From JAIYDQ01 sp034408855 (GTDB taxonomy: Bacteria > Planctomycetota > Planctomycetia > Pirellulales > Pirellulaceae), in NCBI GenBank assembly GCA_034408855.1, contig JAWXCK010000217.1, positions 10,244 to 74,243 on the forward strand: a stretch of 64,000 nucleotides of DNA, given 5' to 3'. The stretch's first letter is position 1; each line of letters starts with the position of its first letter. The translations under genes were made by a program, and so were the position numbers. Under the pieces are notes generated by a model, which worked only from the letters and a program-made list of their open reading frames with translations, was not told the origin of the DNA and did no database searches. Below, piece by piece: positions 19,277 to 31,659 of this stretch.

Positions 19277-19410
19277 AAGCTTCGCGTGGACTGACTACTA
19301 ACAAACCGACCAACACTCTTTTCTGTCGGCCCTGGTAATTCGCCGCGCACACGATCCGGCAGTTATCGACTAATGCCTCTCACTTGCGCGATTTTTAGGT
19401 TGATTTTGTA

Positions 19411-19522
19411 GCGGTGTGGCGCAAGCGGGCCGGTGTATATCCAATTCCGGAGTATATCCAATGTATTCTTCGCTTGCACCGGACGGCTTGCGCCGTACCG
19501 CTACGAAAGTGAGCGTCTTTGG
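19411..19522 (+). repeat. Interspersed palindrome-rich repeat, copy 1 (family with 33086-33182)
   Basis: This is the main content of the 543-bp gap 19277-19819. Both ends carry GCGGTGTGGCGCAAG / CTTGCGCCGTACCGC-like inverted motifs. The element matches 33086-33182 on the opposite strand, including a stretch of about 60 bp with few mismatches. This copy has an extra 17-bp direct duplication (GTATATCCAAT twice). A further related motif (GCTTGCGCTGCACCGCTA) is at about 19555-19575. Open frames across it are repeat-derived. The remainder up to 19819 shows nothing recognisable beyond a likely leader for the next gene. Confidence 0.75.
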
Positions 19523-19819
19523 GTTGCGGCCGTCGGTTTACTAAATCAGCAGCCTGCTTGCGCTGCACCGCTATATATCTTCCGAATACGTCATAGACGA
19601 ATTGACCGGCACAATCGGAAAAGGCAGCCTGGTTTTCCTATTCATTTTCGCGATATCTCCTACCTCGTGGCGTTCTTTGCCTTAGGGTTCGGCAGTGTGA
19701 ATTGTAATGCGGCGATGTGCAGCGACCCCAACTGCAACTTTCGATTCGAAAAAGCGAGTCGATACATCCCGCCTTACAAGTCGCGTAATGAGTCTGAATT
19801 TTTCAAACCGGGATCGAAA

Positions 19820-20659
19820 ATGTCTCGTTACTATTCAAAAACCAAAAACGCTGCCATGGCGATTTTCGTTTTGATGGTCGGTTGCGGAACAGTCGAAGCG
19901 CAGTCGAGAAGCAATACCCATGCCGTCAATCAACGTGATTTGGATGGCGTGCTACAGCCCTACTTCGATATTGACGTAGCGACAACCGAAACGGGAATCG
20001 TGCGGAAAGTTTTAGTCAAACCTGGCGACCATGTGGTAAAAGACCAACCGCTAGTTGAACTCGATGCCGACTCGATTCTTGCCCAGATACATGTCAAGCA
20101 AACCGAAGCTGGGGCCATGGGGAAGATCGAGCAAGCGAAAGCTGAACTGGATCTCCAGCAATTGAAATACGACAAACTGACCAAGATGCTTGAAGGCGGC
20201 AAATCGAGCGTCATGGAAGTTGAGCGAGCCAAATCTGATTTGATTATCGCCCAAGGGCGATTTCACAACGAAGAAGACACGCTTCGAATATTGAAGTCAG
20301 ACGTCGAGCGTTTCGAAAAGCAACTTGCCGATCGAACGTTGCGGGCACCGATGGATGGAATTGTCACCGAAATACAAAAGCAAGTCGGAGAATTTGTCGC
20401 TCCGAACTCGCCAGTCGTATTAAGGTTGATCGATACTCGACTGCTCCGAGCTACTTTTTCCGTTCAAGAAAGCGAATTGGCGACGGTGAAAGTCGGCGGG
20501 ATCGTTCGAATTCAATTATCCAGCGGTCTTATAACTCAAGGACTTGTTGAATTCATTCCACCAGTTGCAGACGCTGAGACTGGGTGGTTCATGATAAGTG
20601 TGAAAATCGATAATGACGATGGCAAGATTATCGGTTCGAGATGCCAGCGCCTTCAGTAG
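19820..20659 (+). CDS. HlyD-family periplasmic adaptor (membrane fusion protein) 1
   Basis: A 279-residue adaptor. The frame is open from 19433, but that upstream part lies in the repeat. The ATG at 19820 gives a signal peptide (NAAMAIFVLMVGCGTVEA, 10-27) and normal family length. A lipoyl-like half-motif (TGIVRKVLVKPGDHVVKDQPLVELD) precedes a coiled-coil hairpin (about 80-160). The second half-motif follows (RAPMDGIVTEIQKQVGEFV), then a beta-barrel. Such adaptors link an inner-membrane transporter to an outer-membrane channel. No transporter or TolC-like gene is adjacent. It is the first of three co-directional genes with a second adaptor and an M50 protease. Confidence 0.85.
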   Translation: MSRYYSKTKNAAMAIFVLMVGCGTVEAQSRSNTHAVNQRDLDGVLQPYFDIDVATTETGIVRKVLVKPGDHVVKDQPLVELDADSILAQIHVKQTEAGAMGKIEQAKAELDLQQLKYDKLTKMLEGGKSSVMEVERAKSDLIIAQGRFHNEEDTLRILKSDVERFEKQLADRTLRAPMDGIVTEIQKQVGEFVAPNSPVVLRLIDTRLLRATFSVQESELATVKVGGIVRIQLSSGLITQGLVEFIPPVADAETGWFMISVKIDNDDGKIIGSRCQRLQ

Positions 20660-20728
20660 CTTGCCGCGTTGCCTTTTGACCCGCTTGCCACTAAGCCCTA
20701 TCCATCCGATCGAATTGCCGTTGGTTCA

Positions 20729-22150
20729 ATGATGACCAGTGAAGCTAGAATGATTCGAATGCCTGCGTCTGACGCATTGGGAACAATGGATTCCAATGCG
20801 ACGCAGTCCGTCCTTGATTCATCGACACAAGCCTGGCGATCGCCTTCAGCTATCGAGCTGCTTCGAAGCGATTATCCGAATCGACTAGCCGATCAAATCG
20901 ATGAACTGCTTGGCTGCTCAGTCTGGCTGTCATACCGCAATCAACGTGGCCACATCGTGGAAACGATTGCTAGTCGAAACGCGCAAGCCATGCTGCTTGC
21001 GACAACCTCCATCGAATCGATTGCAGGCGATGCGTCGCAAACCCACGCCCCGATCAGCTCTGGTTGCCCAGATTCGCTGCCGACCTCGCCAAGCGCCATC
21101 ATGGATCAAGTATGGGCGGCACATCCGGGAACGAGTGCCCTGTCGGCGAGTTTCGTGATGGCTAAAGGAAATGGTCACTGGGTTCTCACGTTGGCTTGGC
21201 GAGCTTCGTCACCTGAACCTGATCGCGCTGTCATCAATGCCGCTTGGATTGAACTGAATGGCGCGATACTCGGTCGAGCGATGGAAGCATGGACGATTCA
21301 TCGAAACGGTTGCAGATATCAAAAGTGGTGCGATCGATTGGCTAAAATTCGATCCCGACCAAGTCCTTGGCTGATGATTGGCTTTGCCGTGTTTGCAGGG
21401 TTAATGATCATCCCCGTACCCTATCGACCGAAACGCGATTGCACGCTTGAGCCATCATCGCGGCAGTACGTGGCCAGTCCCATCGAAGGACGACTCAAGT
21501 CGATCGAAGTGCGACCGGGTGACGAAGTAAGCGTAGGGCAATTGTTAGGGAAGATCGACGACACGCAGATCTTGCGTGAACTAGCGATGGCGGAAGCAGA
21601 AATCCAAACGCAAAACAAAAAACGGGACGTTGCGTTGGCTGCTCGGGCCGGTGGCGATCTTCGATTGGCACAGCTTGAATGCCAACTCGTCCAACTTAAG
21701 ATCGACGCCCTGAACGATCAACTGCAACGACTTGAAGTTATTAGCCCGAGCGATGGCATAATCGTTCAGGGAGATTGGTACGGAAACGAAGGAATGCCTG
21801 TTAGCTTTGGGCAAACACTTTTCGAAATCTCTCCCTTGGATCGCATGACGGCAGAAGTTCATCTGAAGGCCGAGGATCTTCCGTGGGTCCACGTTGGGAC
21901 GTCGGCCATATTGCGAACCGATTCACGACTCAACCAGTCATGGCGCGGCGCTGTTGAGCGATTGACGCCCCGGGCCGAGATCATTGAAGATGAAGCTGTT
22001 TTCATCGGCGAGATGGAAGTTACGAATTCCGACAACGCGTTTCGACCTGGCATGAAGGCCAAGGTCGTCGTCGATGCCGGAAAGAAAACCATCGGATGGC
22101 TTCTTTTTCGCAAACCCTATCAGTGGCTTCAGAATCAATGGGTGTGGTAA
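20729..22150 (+). CDS. HlyD-family adaptor 2 with N-terminal cytoplasmic domain
   Basis: About 473 residues from ATG 20729; an in-frame TTG at 20669 would add 20. Residues 1-205 form a soluble domain of GAF-like size (ELLRSDYPNRLADQIDELLGCSVWLSYRN, WVLTLAWRASS); its family is not certain. One membrane helix follows (WLMIGFAVFAGLMIIPV, about 211-228). Then come the split lipoyl motif (ASPIEGRLKSIEVRPGDEV and VISPSDGIIVQGDWYGNEG), a short coiled coil and an adaptor barrel. The stop codon overlaps the next start (TAATG). The arrangement suggests a cytoplasmic sensor tethered to a periplasmic adaptor; that is inference. Confidence 0.82.
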   Translation: MMTSEARMIRMPASDALGTMDSNATQSVLDSSTQAWRSPSAIELLRSDYPNRLADQIDELLGCSVWLSYRNQRGHIVETIASRNAQAMLLATTSIESIAGDASQTHAPISSGCPDSLPTSPSAIMDQVWAAHPGTSALSASFVMAKGNGHWVLTLAWRASSPEPDRAVINAAWIELNGAILGRAMEAWTIHRNGCRYQKWCDRLAKIRSRPSPWLMIGFAVFAGLMIIPVPYRPKRDCTLEPSSRQYVASPIEGRLKSIEVRPGDEVSVGQLLGKIDDTQILRELAMAEAEIQTQNKKRDVALAARAGGDLRLAQLECQLVQLKIDALNDQLQRLEVISPSDGIIVQGDWYGNEGMPVSFGQTLFEISPLDRMTAEVHLKAEDLPWVHVGTSAILRTDSRLNQSWRGAVERLTPRAEIIEDEAVFIGEMEVTNSDNAFRPGMKAKVVVDAGKKTIGWLLFRKPYQWLQNQWVW

Positions 22151-24339
22151 TGATCGATTCCACCCCAAACCAAGCGGCGACGGAAAGTCCACCGATTGCA
22201 ATCCGCTTATCTGATGGCCTTCGCTTCATCCCGCAACAAGGATCGAGAGAATGGCGTTGCGTCATCGAAGCCCCTGCGAGCCGTCAGTTCTTTCGAGTCG
22301 GACGGCGCGAGTATCTGGTCGCTTCGGCCTTGGACGGCAAGAGCAATCTTGCTTCGCTGTGTAGCAAACTAAACGAGTCGAATCCGGAACTCAGTATAGA
22401 CGCCAAAACGATAGAACAAACGATACGTTGGTTGATTTCGTCGGGACTCGCGCAGCCGATCAATCGCGAAGCGAACGCGGAGAATTCGACGCCTGCCAAA
22501 GCAGCTACCAAAGCATCCCTACCGATCGATCCATTTATGTTTCGTGTTCCCATACTGAACGGGCGAAATCTCGAGTCACTTACCAGCCGATTAAGCTTCT
22601 TATCCACAAAGCCATTTGGGATCGCGAGCTTTATCGTGTTGGTCGCGGGCATCGGAAAATTTATCGCTGACTCTGGTTTCTACACGGAGCTTGGCGTGAA
22701 ATTATTTGTCCCTTCGGCGGCACTATGGTGGATCAGCGCATGGTTTATGTTGAAAGTTGTTCATGAACTGGGGCATGCCGTGGTTTGCGTAGGCTTCGGT
22801 GGACAGCTTCGCGGTGCTGGGATCGCATCGTTCTACTTTGCACCTGTTCCCTATGTCGACACAACAGACATGTGGCGACTTCCCAACCGCCGAGCTCGAG
22901 CTTACTGCGCAGCGGCGGGAATGTGGTTTGAAATGTTGCTCGCCGCAATTGCCGTTTTGATTTGTGGAATGGTTGAGAGTCCATCTATCCAGTACTTCTG
23001 CGTCACAATCGCGACGCTGGGTACATTCACTACGCTGGCGTTCAATGCAAATCCACTGGTCCGCTTCGACGGTTACTACATTCTCAGCGATGCGCTCGAC
23101 TGGCCCACACTTTGGACCGACGGCCAAAATGCGTTGCGCAGTCTTTGGGGTGACACATCTTTTCAGTGGTCGTCTACGCTATCGATTTATGGAGCTCCAC
23201 TATTAGCTTATGGCATCGCATGCCTTTTCAATCGCATATTGATCATGGTCGGTTTGGCCTGGGGGGCGTGGGTAACCTATCAAGGTATCGGCCTTGGGCT
23301 TATCGCACTGGCAAGTTATTTATGGTACATCGCACCGATGCTTCGCAAACGAAAGATGTTGCAATCTCAAGCGGCATTGGCATTAGCAAAGGGCGGACCG
23401 TCAGGACAAGTCTCGAACTTGCGTCGCAGTTTGCGGCGATGGGGAACCGCAATTGTTGGTTTAAGTGCCTTAACGGTAATCTCGATGTTCGTGCCATCGC
23501 CGATGCAACCGCTTTCTCCAGGCTACCTGTCCTATGGCGATTCCATCGTACTGCGTCCTGAATCGGACGGGATCGTCACCGAGATTTTTAACACCAACGA
23601 TATGCTCATCGAAGCGGGTAAGCCGATTGTGCGACTGGAAAATCCTACACTGCAACTCGAACATGAAAAACTCAATGTAAACCATAAAATCGCTAAGGAG
23701 CGCTGTCTGGTACTTCGCGCTCAGTCGAGAATGTCGGAGTTGCAAGCCGAACAGGCCCGCGTTGAGGCAATCCATCAACAGCTTGCGCAAGTAAAGACAC
23801 AACTGGAGCAACTTCTCATCAAAGCACCGAAATCGGGCCGACTCATTGAGAATAAGCTTTCGAATACGCTTGGGCAGCTTGCAAAAGTAGGTCAACCGAT
23901 AGCAACCATTGCGACATCGCAAGCGCTCGAAGTACGATGTTCGGTTTCGCAATCCGATGTAGAAGCATTTCGCGAGCATGTAGGAAAGACGATCGAGATC
24001 TATTTCGCCAATGAACAGAAAGTAATGGGACGACTGACCGAGGTACGCCCAAGGGGTGCCGACATACTCGATAATCCAGCACTCGCTGCCAAGTATGGTG
24101 GCCCGATTACCGTCCACATGACGACTGACAGTAAGGAAAAAGAAAACCCGCTCAAAACGGAAGTGCCACGATTTGAAGCCCGCGTTTCGATCGAAGACTT
24201 AACCGATGGAACGTCGCTAACTGCAGGCCAAATATGTCGAGTTGGTTTAGTCGATCGTCAGATGAGTATTGCCGATATCCTTAGCCGATGGAAAAACGCT
24301 TTCATCGAGTGGCTCAGACCCGTCGACGCAAAAGCCTAA
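22150..24339 (+). CDS. M50-family membrane metalloprotease fused to PqqD-like and HlyD-like domains
   Basis: A 729-residue polytopic protein. The ATG at 22150 overlaps the preceding stop (TAATG), which is preferred over the in-frame ATG at 22096. Residues about 18-105 resemble a PqqD-like winged helix (REYLVASALDGKSNLASLCSKL through IRWLISSGLAQPI). The membrane part carries the zinc motif HELGH (205-209) and the distal NANPLVRFDGYYILSD (from 299), as in YydH-type peptide metalloproteases. The C-terminal third is an adaptor (GIVTEIFNTNDMLIEAGKPI, coiled coil, KAPKSGRLIENKL). It probably cleaves or exports a peptide substrate. No precursor gene is visible nearby. Confidence 0.88.
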   Translation: MIDSTPNQAATESPPIAIRLSDGLRFIPQQGSREWRCVIEAPASRQFFRVGRREYLVASALDGKSNLASLCSKLNESNPELSIDAKTIEQTIRWLISSGLAQPINREANAENSTPAKAATKASLPIDPFMFRVPILNGRNLESLTSRLSFLSTKPFGIASFIVLVAGIGKFIADSGFYTELGVKLFVPSAALWWISAWFMLKVVHELGHAVVCVGFGGQLRGAGIASFYFAPVPYVDTTDMWRLPNRRARAYCAAAGMWFEMLLAAIAVLICGMVESPSIQYFCVTIATLGTFTTLAFNANPLVRFDGYYILSDALDWPTLWTDGQNALRSLWGDTSFQWSSTLSIYGAPLLAYGIACLFNRILIMVGLAWGAWVTYQGIGLGLIALASYLWYIAPMLRKRKMLQSQAALALAKGGPSGQVSNLRRSLRRWGTAIVGLSALTVISMFVPSPMQPLSPGYLSYGDSIVLRPESDGIVTEIFNTNDMLIEAGKPIVRLENPTLQLEHEKLNVNHKIAKERCLVLRAQSRMSELQAEQARVEAIHQQLAQVKTQLEQLLIKAPKSGRLIENKLSNTLGQLAKVGQPIATIATSQALEVRCSVSQSDVEAFREHVGKTIEIYFANEQKVMGRLTEVRPRGADILDNPALAAKYGGPITVHMTTDSKEKENPLKTEVPRFEARVSIEDLTDGTSLTAGQICRVGLVDRQMSIADILSRWKNAFIEWLRPVDAKA

Positions 24340-24433
24340 TTCGATTATTCCAAGTTGCTGACCGCATACTTCACTCATGTTAACTTGGAGGTACAGGTAT
24401 TTGAGTCAACCGTAGATTCCAAAGCAGACCAGG

Positions 24434-27688
<3,255 letters not shown>

Positions 27689-27826
27689 AAAAAACCTCAT
27701 CCATGCGTGGAAAAGAGCAAACCTAATGCGAACAAAATCTTGAGAAGGTTACCACGAACCGCCTACTGTCTTCTAGGGGGCAATGTCAAGCGATGATTTC
27801 CAAACACTTCTCGCTAAAAATCACTC

Positions 27827-27967
27827 GTTCCAAGGCTCTTGCCTTGGAACGCACTGCTTCCGAGGCTCCGCCTCGCGTACGTACAGGATTGTGACTCCTA
27901 TAAATAAACGACAGTGTGGCAGGCAGAGCCTGCAAAACAGTGGGTTCCAAGGCGGAGCCTTGGAACC
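27827..27967. repeat. Cluster of four short palindromes in the carB/PVC-heme divergent gap
   Basis: The 448-bp divergent gap (27689-28136) holds four hairpins. 27827-27850 has GTTCCAAGGC/GCCTTGGAAC arms. 27861-27875 has CGAGGC/GCCTCG around TCC. 27919-27933 has GCAGGC/GCCTGC around AGA. 27943-27967 has GGTTCCAAGGC/GCCTTGGAACC around GGA. The first and last share their arms. A relative with GTTCCCAGGC arms lies at 48546-48578. No gene is seen in the gap; promoters for both flanking genes must be here. Confidence 0.75.
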
Positions 27968-28136
27968 AGTTGGTCGCGTTTGACCGAGCAGCAGCCGTTT
28001 GCAAGCCAATTTTGGCTGGGAAACAGAGCGAATCTCGACTATTCTACCGATCACGCCAATTTCTATTGCATTCCTCACAATTTCGTACCGCAGGCCAGCT
28101 CGCGTACTGTGCGCTGTATCCAAGGATTCTGATTCC

Positions 28137-31100
28137 ATGCACCATCAATTCCAACGCCTTTCACTTCCGCGATTCATGGTGGCTTGGGTCGTCAGTTCAG
28201 TTTTCTCGATCGCTCTGGGCCAAGATTCATCCAAAGTTACTCCACAATGGATTTGGGTTGGCGAATCCAAAGCAAAACAAAGCGTTTGGATACGGCGAGA
28301 ATTTACTATCGATAGCGAAATAGCTAACGCTACAGTTCGAGCGAGTGCTGACAACCATTGTGAGGTGTTCATTAACGGCCGGAAATGCTTGTCGTCGGAT
28401 CGATGGGAAACGGTTTCAAATGCAGCCATTGAAAGTGACGTGCGTCAAGGTGTAAATCTCATTGCGATCAAGGCGACGAATGACGGCGGTTTGGCAGGTC
28501 TTATCGCATCGGTACACGTCGATTTGAAAGACGGTAAGTCGATCGATATCGTCACCGACGCTTCTTGGCAAGGTTCAATCGATGCCCAACGCGATTGGCA
28601 ACAGCCTGATTTTGATGACGCCCAATGGGTTGCACCTAAGATTCTCGGAGAATTGGGCAATTCCAAACTTCCGTGGTCCAAAGCAATAAACACGAAGCAA
28701 TTTGATTTGCCTCCGAAGACGAATTCCAGCAACGAATTTATGCCAGTCGTCGCAGAACATGCGCACGTTCCGGATGGCTTCAAGATAGAAGAAGTTTTTC
28801 AAGTGCCGCGTGAAATGGGTTCGTGGGTTTCACTTACCACCGATCCGACGGGACGATTGATTGCTTCCGATCAAGGTAGTGCTGGCCTATTCATGATCAC
28901 GCCCGGAGATACGACCAAGCCAACGAAAGTGGAAAAGCTACCGGTCGAACTGAGCGGTGCTCATGGCCTGCTATGGGCCTTTGACTCGCTTTACGCGGTG
29001 GTTAACGGTGGAAAAACTTCTGGGCTGCATCGATTAACCGACACCGATGGCGATGGTCGAGTCGATTCGGACGAACATTGCATGGATGTCCCAGGCAGCG
29101 GCGAACATGGTCCTCATGCTGTCGTTCTCAGTCCCGATGGAAAATCACTGTACGTCGCATCAGGAAACCACACCAAGTTGCCCAAGTCGATCGCTGGAAG
29201 TCGCATTCCACAGAACTGGAACGAAGATCATTTGCTTCCGAGGCGTTGGGATGCAAACGGTCATGCAGCAGGAATACTCGCACCAGGCGGCTGGATTTGC
29301 AACGTCGATCCAAGCGGCAAGGAATGGAATGTTTTTAGTATCGGATATCGAAACGAATACGATATCGCTTTCAATAGCGACGGAGAACTCTTTACCTTTG
29401 ACGCCGATATGGAGTGGGATTTCGGATCGCCTTGGTATCGACCGACGCGGGTTTGCCATGTTACCAGCGGTAGCGAATTTGGCTGGCGAAGCGGGACTGG
29501 AAAGTGGCCAGCCTATTACGAAGATTCTTTACCGCCGGTAATCGATATCGGCCCCGGGTCACCGACTGGAGTTGTGTTTGGAACGGGTACGAAATTTCCA
29601 GCAAAGTTTCAGAAGGCTTTGTTTATCCTGGATTGGACTTATAGCACGATCTATTCAGTCCAGTTGACACCCGACGGATCGAGCTATCGCGGAGAGAAAG
29701 CAGACTTCGTAACCGGCTCTCCGCTTCCCGTTACCGACGCCGTTGTCGGCCTAGATGGAGCCCTTTACTTTACCGCCGGAGGTCGCGGAACCGAATCGTC
29801 GCTCTATCGAGTCACTTACGTTGGCACCGATTCGACGGAGGCTGTCGAGGGTACGAATCCTGCCGGTCGAGAGCTACGGACGATTCGTCACCAACTTGAA
29901 CGCTGGCATGGACAATCGGATGGCGATCTCGATGAAATTATCCGCTATCTCTCCCACGAAGATCGATTTATACGCTATGCAGCTCGCATCGCACTGGAAA
30001 GTCAGCCGATCGAAAAATGGCGCGCCCGTGTATTTGGTGAAAAGAAACCGTCGAGCCTCATCAATGCGATGCTGGCCGTCGCACGTCAAGGTACTCCTGA
30101 AGACCTACCGAAAATAATCGAAGCCTTAACCTATCTCGATTTCCAATCGCTTAGCGAAACCGAAAAATTGGGTTGGCTTCGCACCTTGGAAGTCGCCTTT
30201 GCTCGACAAGGTGAACCATCAGACATCGATAGAAAGAAGCTGCTTGAACGACTAAATAAGCTCTATCCTTCGAAACAGTACGCGCAAGATGCCGAGCTTG
30301 TGCAGTTACTAGTCTATTTAAAGTCGCCGACCGTCGTTGCCAAGACGATTGCATTGATGCAACAGTTGGGGCCAGAGCCAATCCCGGATTGGGGCGATTT
30401 GGTGAGTCGAAATAGTCGGTATGGCGGAACAGTTGGCAAGATGTTGGCGGACATGCCACCGGTTCGCGCAATTCATTTTGCTTTCATTCTGAGGAATGCC
30501 AAATCGGGTTGGACGATTGAAGAACGAAAGCAATATTTTGGTTTCTTTATCGCCGCTGCTAAACATCCTGGTGGGAATAGTTTCGCTAAATTCTTGATGC
30601 AGTTTCGCGATGACGCAATTGCAACCTGCTCACCAGCCGAACAACTGTTGCTCGAATCGCTTACCAGCCAATCGCTCGTCGCCGCCCCTGTCGCCTCGAC
30701 GCCGCCGAAAGGACCTGGTCGCGTGTGGAGCCGGGAAGAGGCACTCGACTCGATTGGCAAGGAACTTACCAATCGCAACTTCGCAAAAGGACACAATCTT
30801 TTTCATGCGACGTCGTGCTCAAAGTGCCATCGACTGGGTGGCGAAGGAGGCGCGGTTGGCCCCGATCTCTCGACGGCGGCCAAAAAGTTCTCGATCTCGG
30901 ACATGCTCGATGCAATCATCGAACCGAGCAAAGCAATTTCCGATCAGTATGGTTCGCATCAGATTCTTACCGATAGCGGAACCGTACTCGTCGGTAGAGC
31001 CGTCGAGATCGGCGATGAATACTACGTCTATACGGTCGATGCGAATGCCAAGCCGACGATTCTGAGAAAGAATGAGGTCGAAGAAATCACGCCATCCAAA

Positions 31101-31211
31101 ATCTCGCAGATGCCAGCCGGTCTCATCGATACACTCAACGAAGAAGAACTAAAAGACTTGATCGCATTTCTCATGGCCAGTGGCGACCCAAAGGCGAAGG
31201 TTTTTAAATAA
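28137..31211 (+). CDS. PVC-type heme-binding protein: sugar-binding-like, beta-propeller, HEAT-like and cytochrome c domains
   Basis: A 1024-residue exported protein. ATG 28137 gives a signal peptide ending SIALGQ, where the longer frame from 27999 runs through sequence without homology. Residues about 30-155 look like a galactose-binding/rhamnosidase-N beta sandwich (WIWVGESKAKQSVWIRREF). Residues about 205-570 form a glucose/sorbosone-dehydrogenase-like propeller (LSPDGKSLYVASGNHT, FSIGYRNEYDIAFN, ILDWTYSTIYSVQL). Helical repeats follow. The C-terminus (about 880-1010) has the heme-attachment motif CSKCH (894-898) and the PVC signature GGAVGPDL through IIEPSKAISDQY. It probably oxidises an extracellular sugar or alcohol; the substrate is unknown. 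Confidence 0.93.
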   Translation: MHHQFQRLSLPRFMVAWVVSSVFSIALGQDSSKVTPQWIWVGESKAKQSVWIRREFTIDSEIANATVRASADNHCEVFINGRKCLSSDRWETVSNAAIESDVRQGVNLIAIKATNDGGLAGLIASVHVDLKDGKSIDIVTDASWQGSIDAQRDWQQPDFDDAQWVAPKILGELGNSKLPWSKAINTKQFDLPPKTNSSNEFMPVVAEHAHVPDGFKIEEVFQVPREMGSWVSLTTDPTGRLIASDQGSAGLFMITPGDTTKPTKVEKLPVELSGAHGLLWAFDSLYAVVNGGKTSGLHRLTDTDGDGRVDSDEHCMDVPGSGEHGPHAVVLSPDGKSLYVASGNHTKLPKSIAGSRIPQNWNEDHLLPRRWDANGHAAGILAPGGWICNVDPSGKEWNVFSIGYRNEYDIAFNSDGELFTFDADMEWDFGSPWYRPTRVCHVTSGSEFGWRSGTGKWPAYYEDSLPPVIDIGPGSPTGVVFGTGTKFPAKFQKALFILDWTYSTIYSVQLTPDGSSYRGEKADFVTGSPLPVTDAVVGLDGALYFTAGGRGTESSLYRVTYVGTDSTEAVEGTNPAGRELRTIRHQLERWHGQSDGDLDEIIRYLSHEDRFIRYAARIALESQPIEKWRARVFGEKKPSSLINAMLAVARQGTPEDLPKIIEALTYLDFQSLSETEKLGWLRTLEVAFARQGEPSDIDRKKLLERLNKLYPSKQYAQDAELVQLLVYLKSPTVVAKTIALMQQLGPEPIPDWGDLVSRNSRYGGTVGKMLADMPPVRAIHFAFILRNAKSGWTIEERKQYFGFFIAAAKHPGGNSFAKFLMQFRDDAIATCSPAEQLLLESLTSQSLVAAPVASTPPKGPGRVWSREEALDSIGKELTNRNFAKGHNLFHATSCSKCHRLGGEGGAVGPDLSTAAKKFSISDMLDAIIEPSKAISDQYGSHQILTDSGTVLVGRAVEIGDEYYVYTVDANAKPTILRKNEVEEITPSKISQMPAGLIDTLNEEELKDLIAFLMASGDPKAKVFK

Positions 31212-31213
31212 TC

Positions 31214-31444
31214 CTATCCGCGGTATCTTTCCGAAGTGCCACGTTTTGCGATAGCGAAGAGCTGCTTCGGAGATTCCGATTTGGCTAAGCCATCCGACAG
31301 AAAGGACAATTGGAGAAAAGCTGCGACAATGACGGCAAACGTAAAGAGTATCAGCAGGAATTTTAAAGAGAACTGATGACTCGATGATGGCTTCTCGCGT
31401 ACTCGGGTTTGGCGGATGTTCGATTCGTCGATTTCAAAAGGCAT
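31214..31444 (-). CDS. Small single-pass membrane protein, hypothetical
   Basis: A 76-residue frame with a charged N-terminus, a clear hydrophobic segment (FSLKFLLILFTFAVIVAAFLQL, about 25-46) and a basic tail. It ends two bases after the heme protein's stop on the other strand, so the two converge. The composition is protein-like and the length of the membrane segment fits one helix. No family is recognised. It could be a chance frame, hence the moderate confidence. Confidence 0.5.
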   Translation of the reverse strand: MPFEIDESNIRQTRVREKPSSSHQFSLKFLLILFTFAVIVAAFLQLSFLSDGLAKSESPKQLFAIAKRGTSERYRG

Positions 31445-31489
31445 TGTCGCTAACTCATTTCGTAAAGCAATTAATCTAATTCGACTATC

Positions 31490-31605
31490 GGCTTGTTGAT
31501 TTAATCGTTTAACAGTCAGCCGAAGGCGTACTCTTGGCTTTTGAAGTACGCCTTCGGTTGACTGTTAAACTCAATCCTTGCTTCTGGCGATTAAATCAAC
31601 AAGCC
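31490..31605. repeat. Nested inverted repeat (repeat copy B)
   Basis: The outer arms 31490-31507 and 31588-31605 are perfect 18-bp inverted repeats (GGCTTGTTGATTTAATCG). Inside, 31507-31570 is a 26-bp-arm palindrome nearly identical to that at 12099-12162. A GCGCC-containing motif follows at about 31606-31620. It lies between the small membrane gene and the 3' end of the DUF1559 gene. The symmetrical structure resembles a miniature non-coding element, but no target-site duplication was identified. Confidence 0.75.
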
Positions 31606-31659
31606 GCAAGCGCCGTTGGCTCACTATTGCGGCAAAAAACGCAACTTGAGACCGTCGAA

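Noticed and set aside
19433..19819. Upstream extension of the first HlyD adaptor frame
   Set aside because: The extension is encoded by an interspersed repeat and has no adaptor features. ATG 19820 gives a signal peptide.
24340..24433. Terminator between the M50 gene and carB
   Set aside because: CCAAGTT and AACTTGG are complementary but separated by about 24 bases with no T-run; too weak to call.
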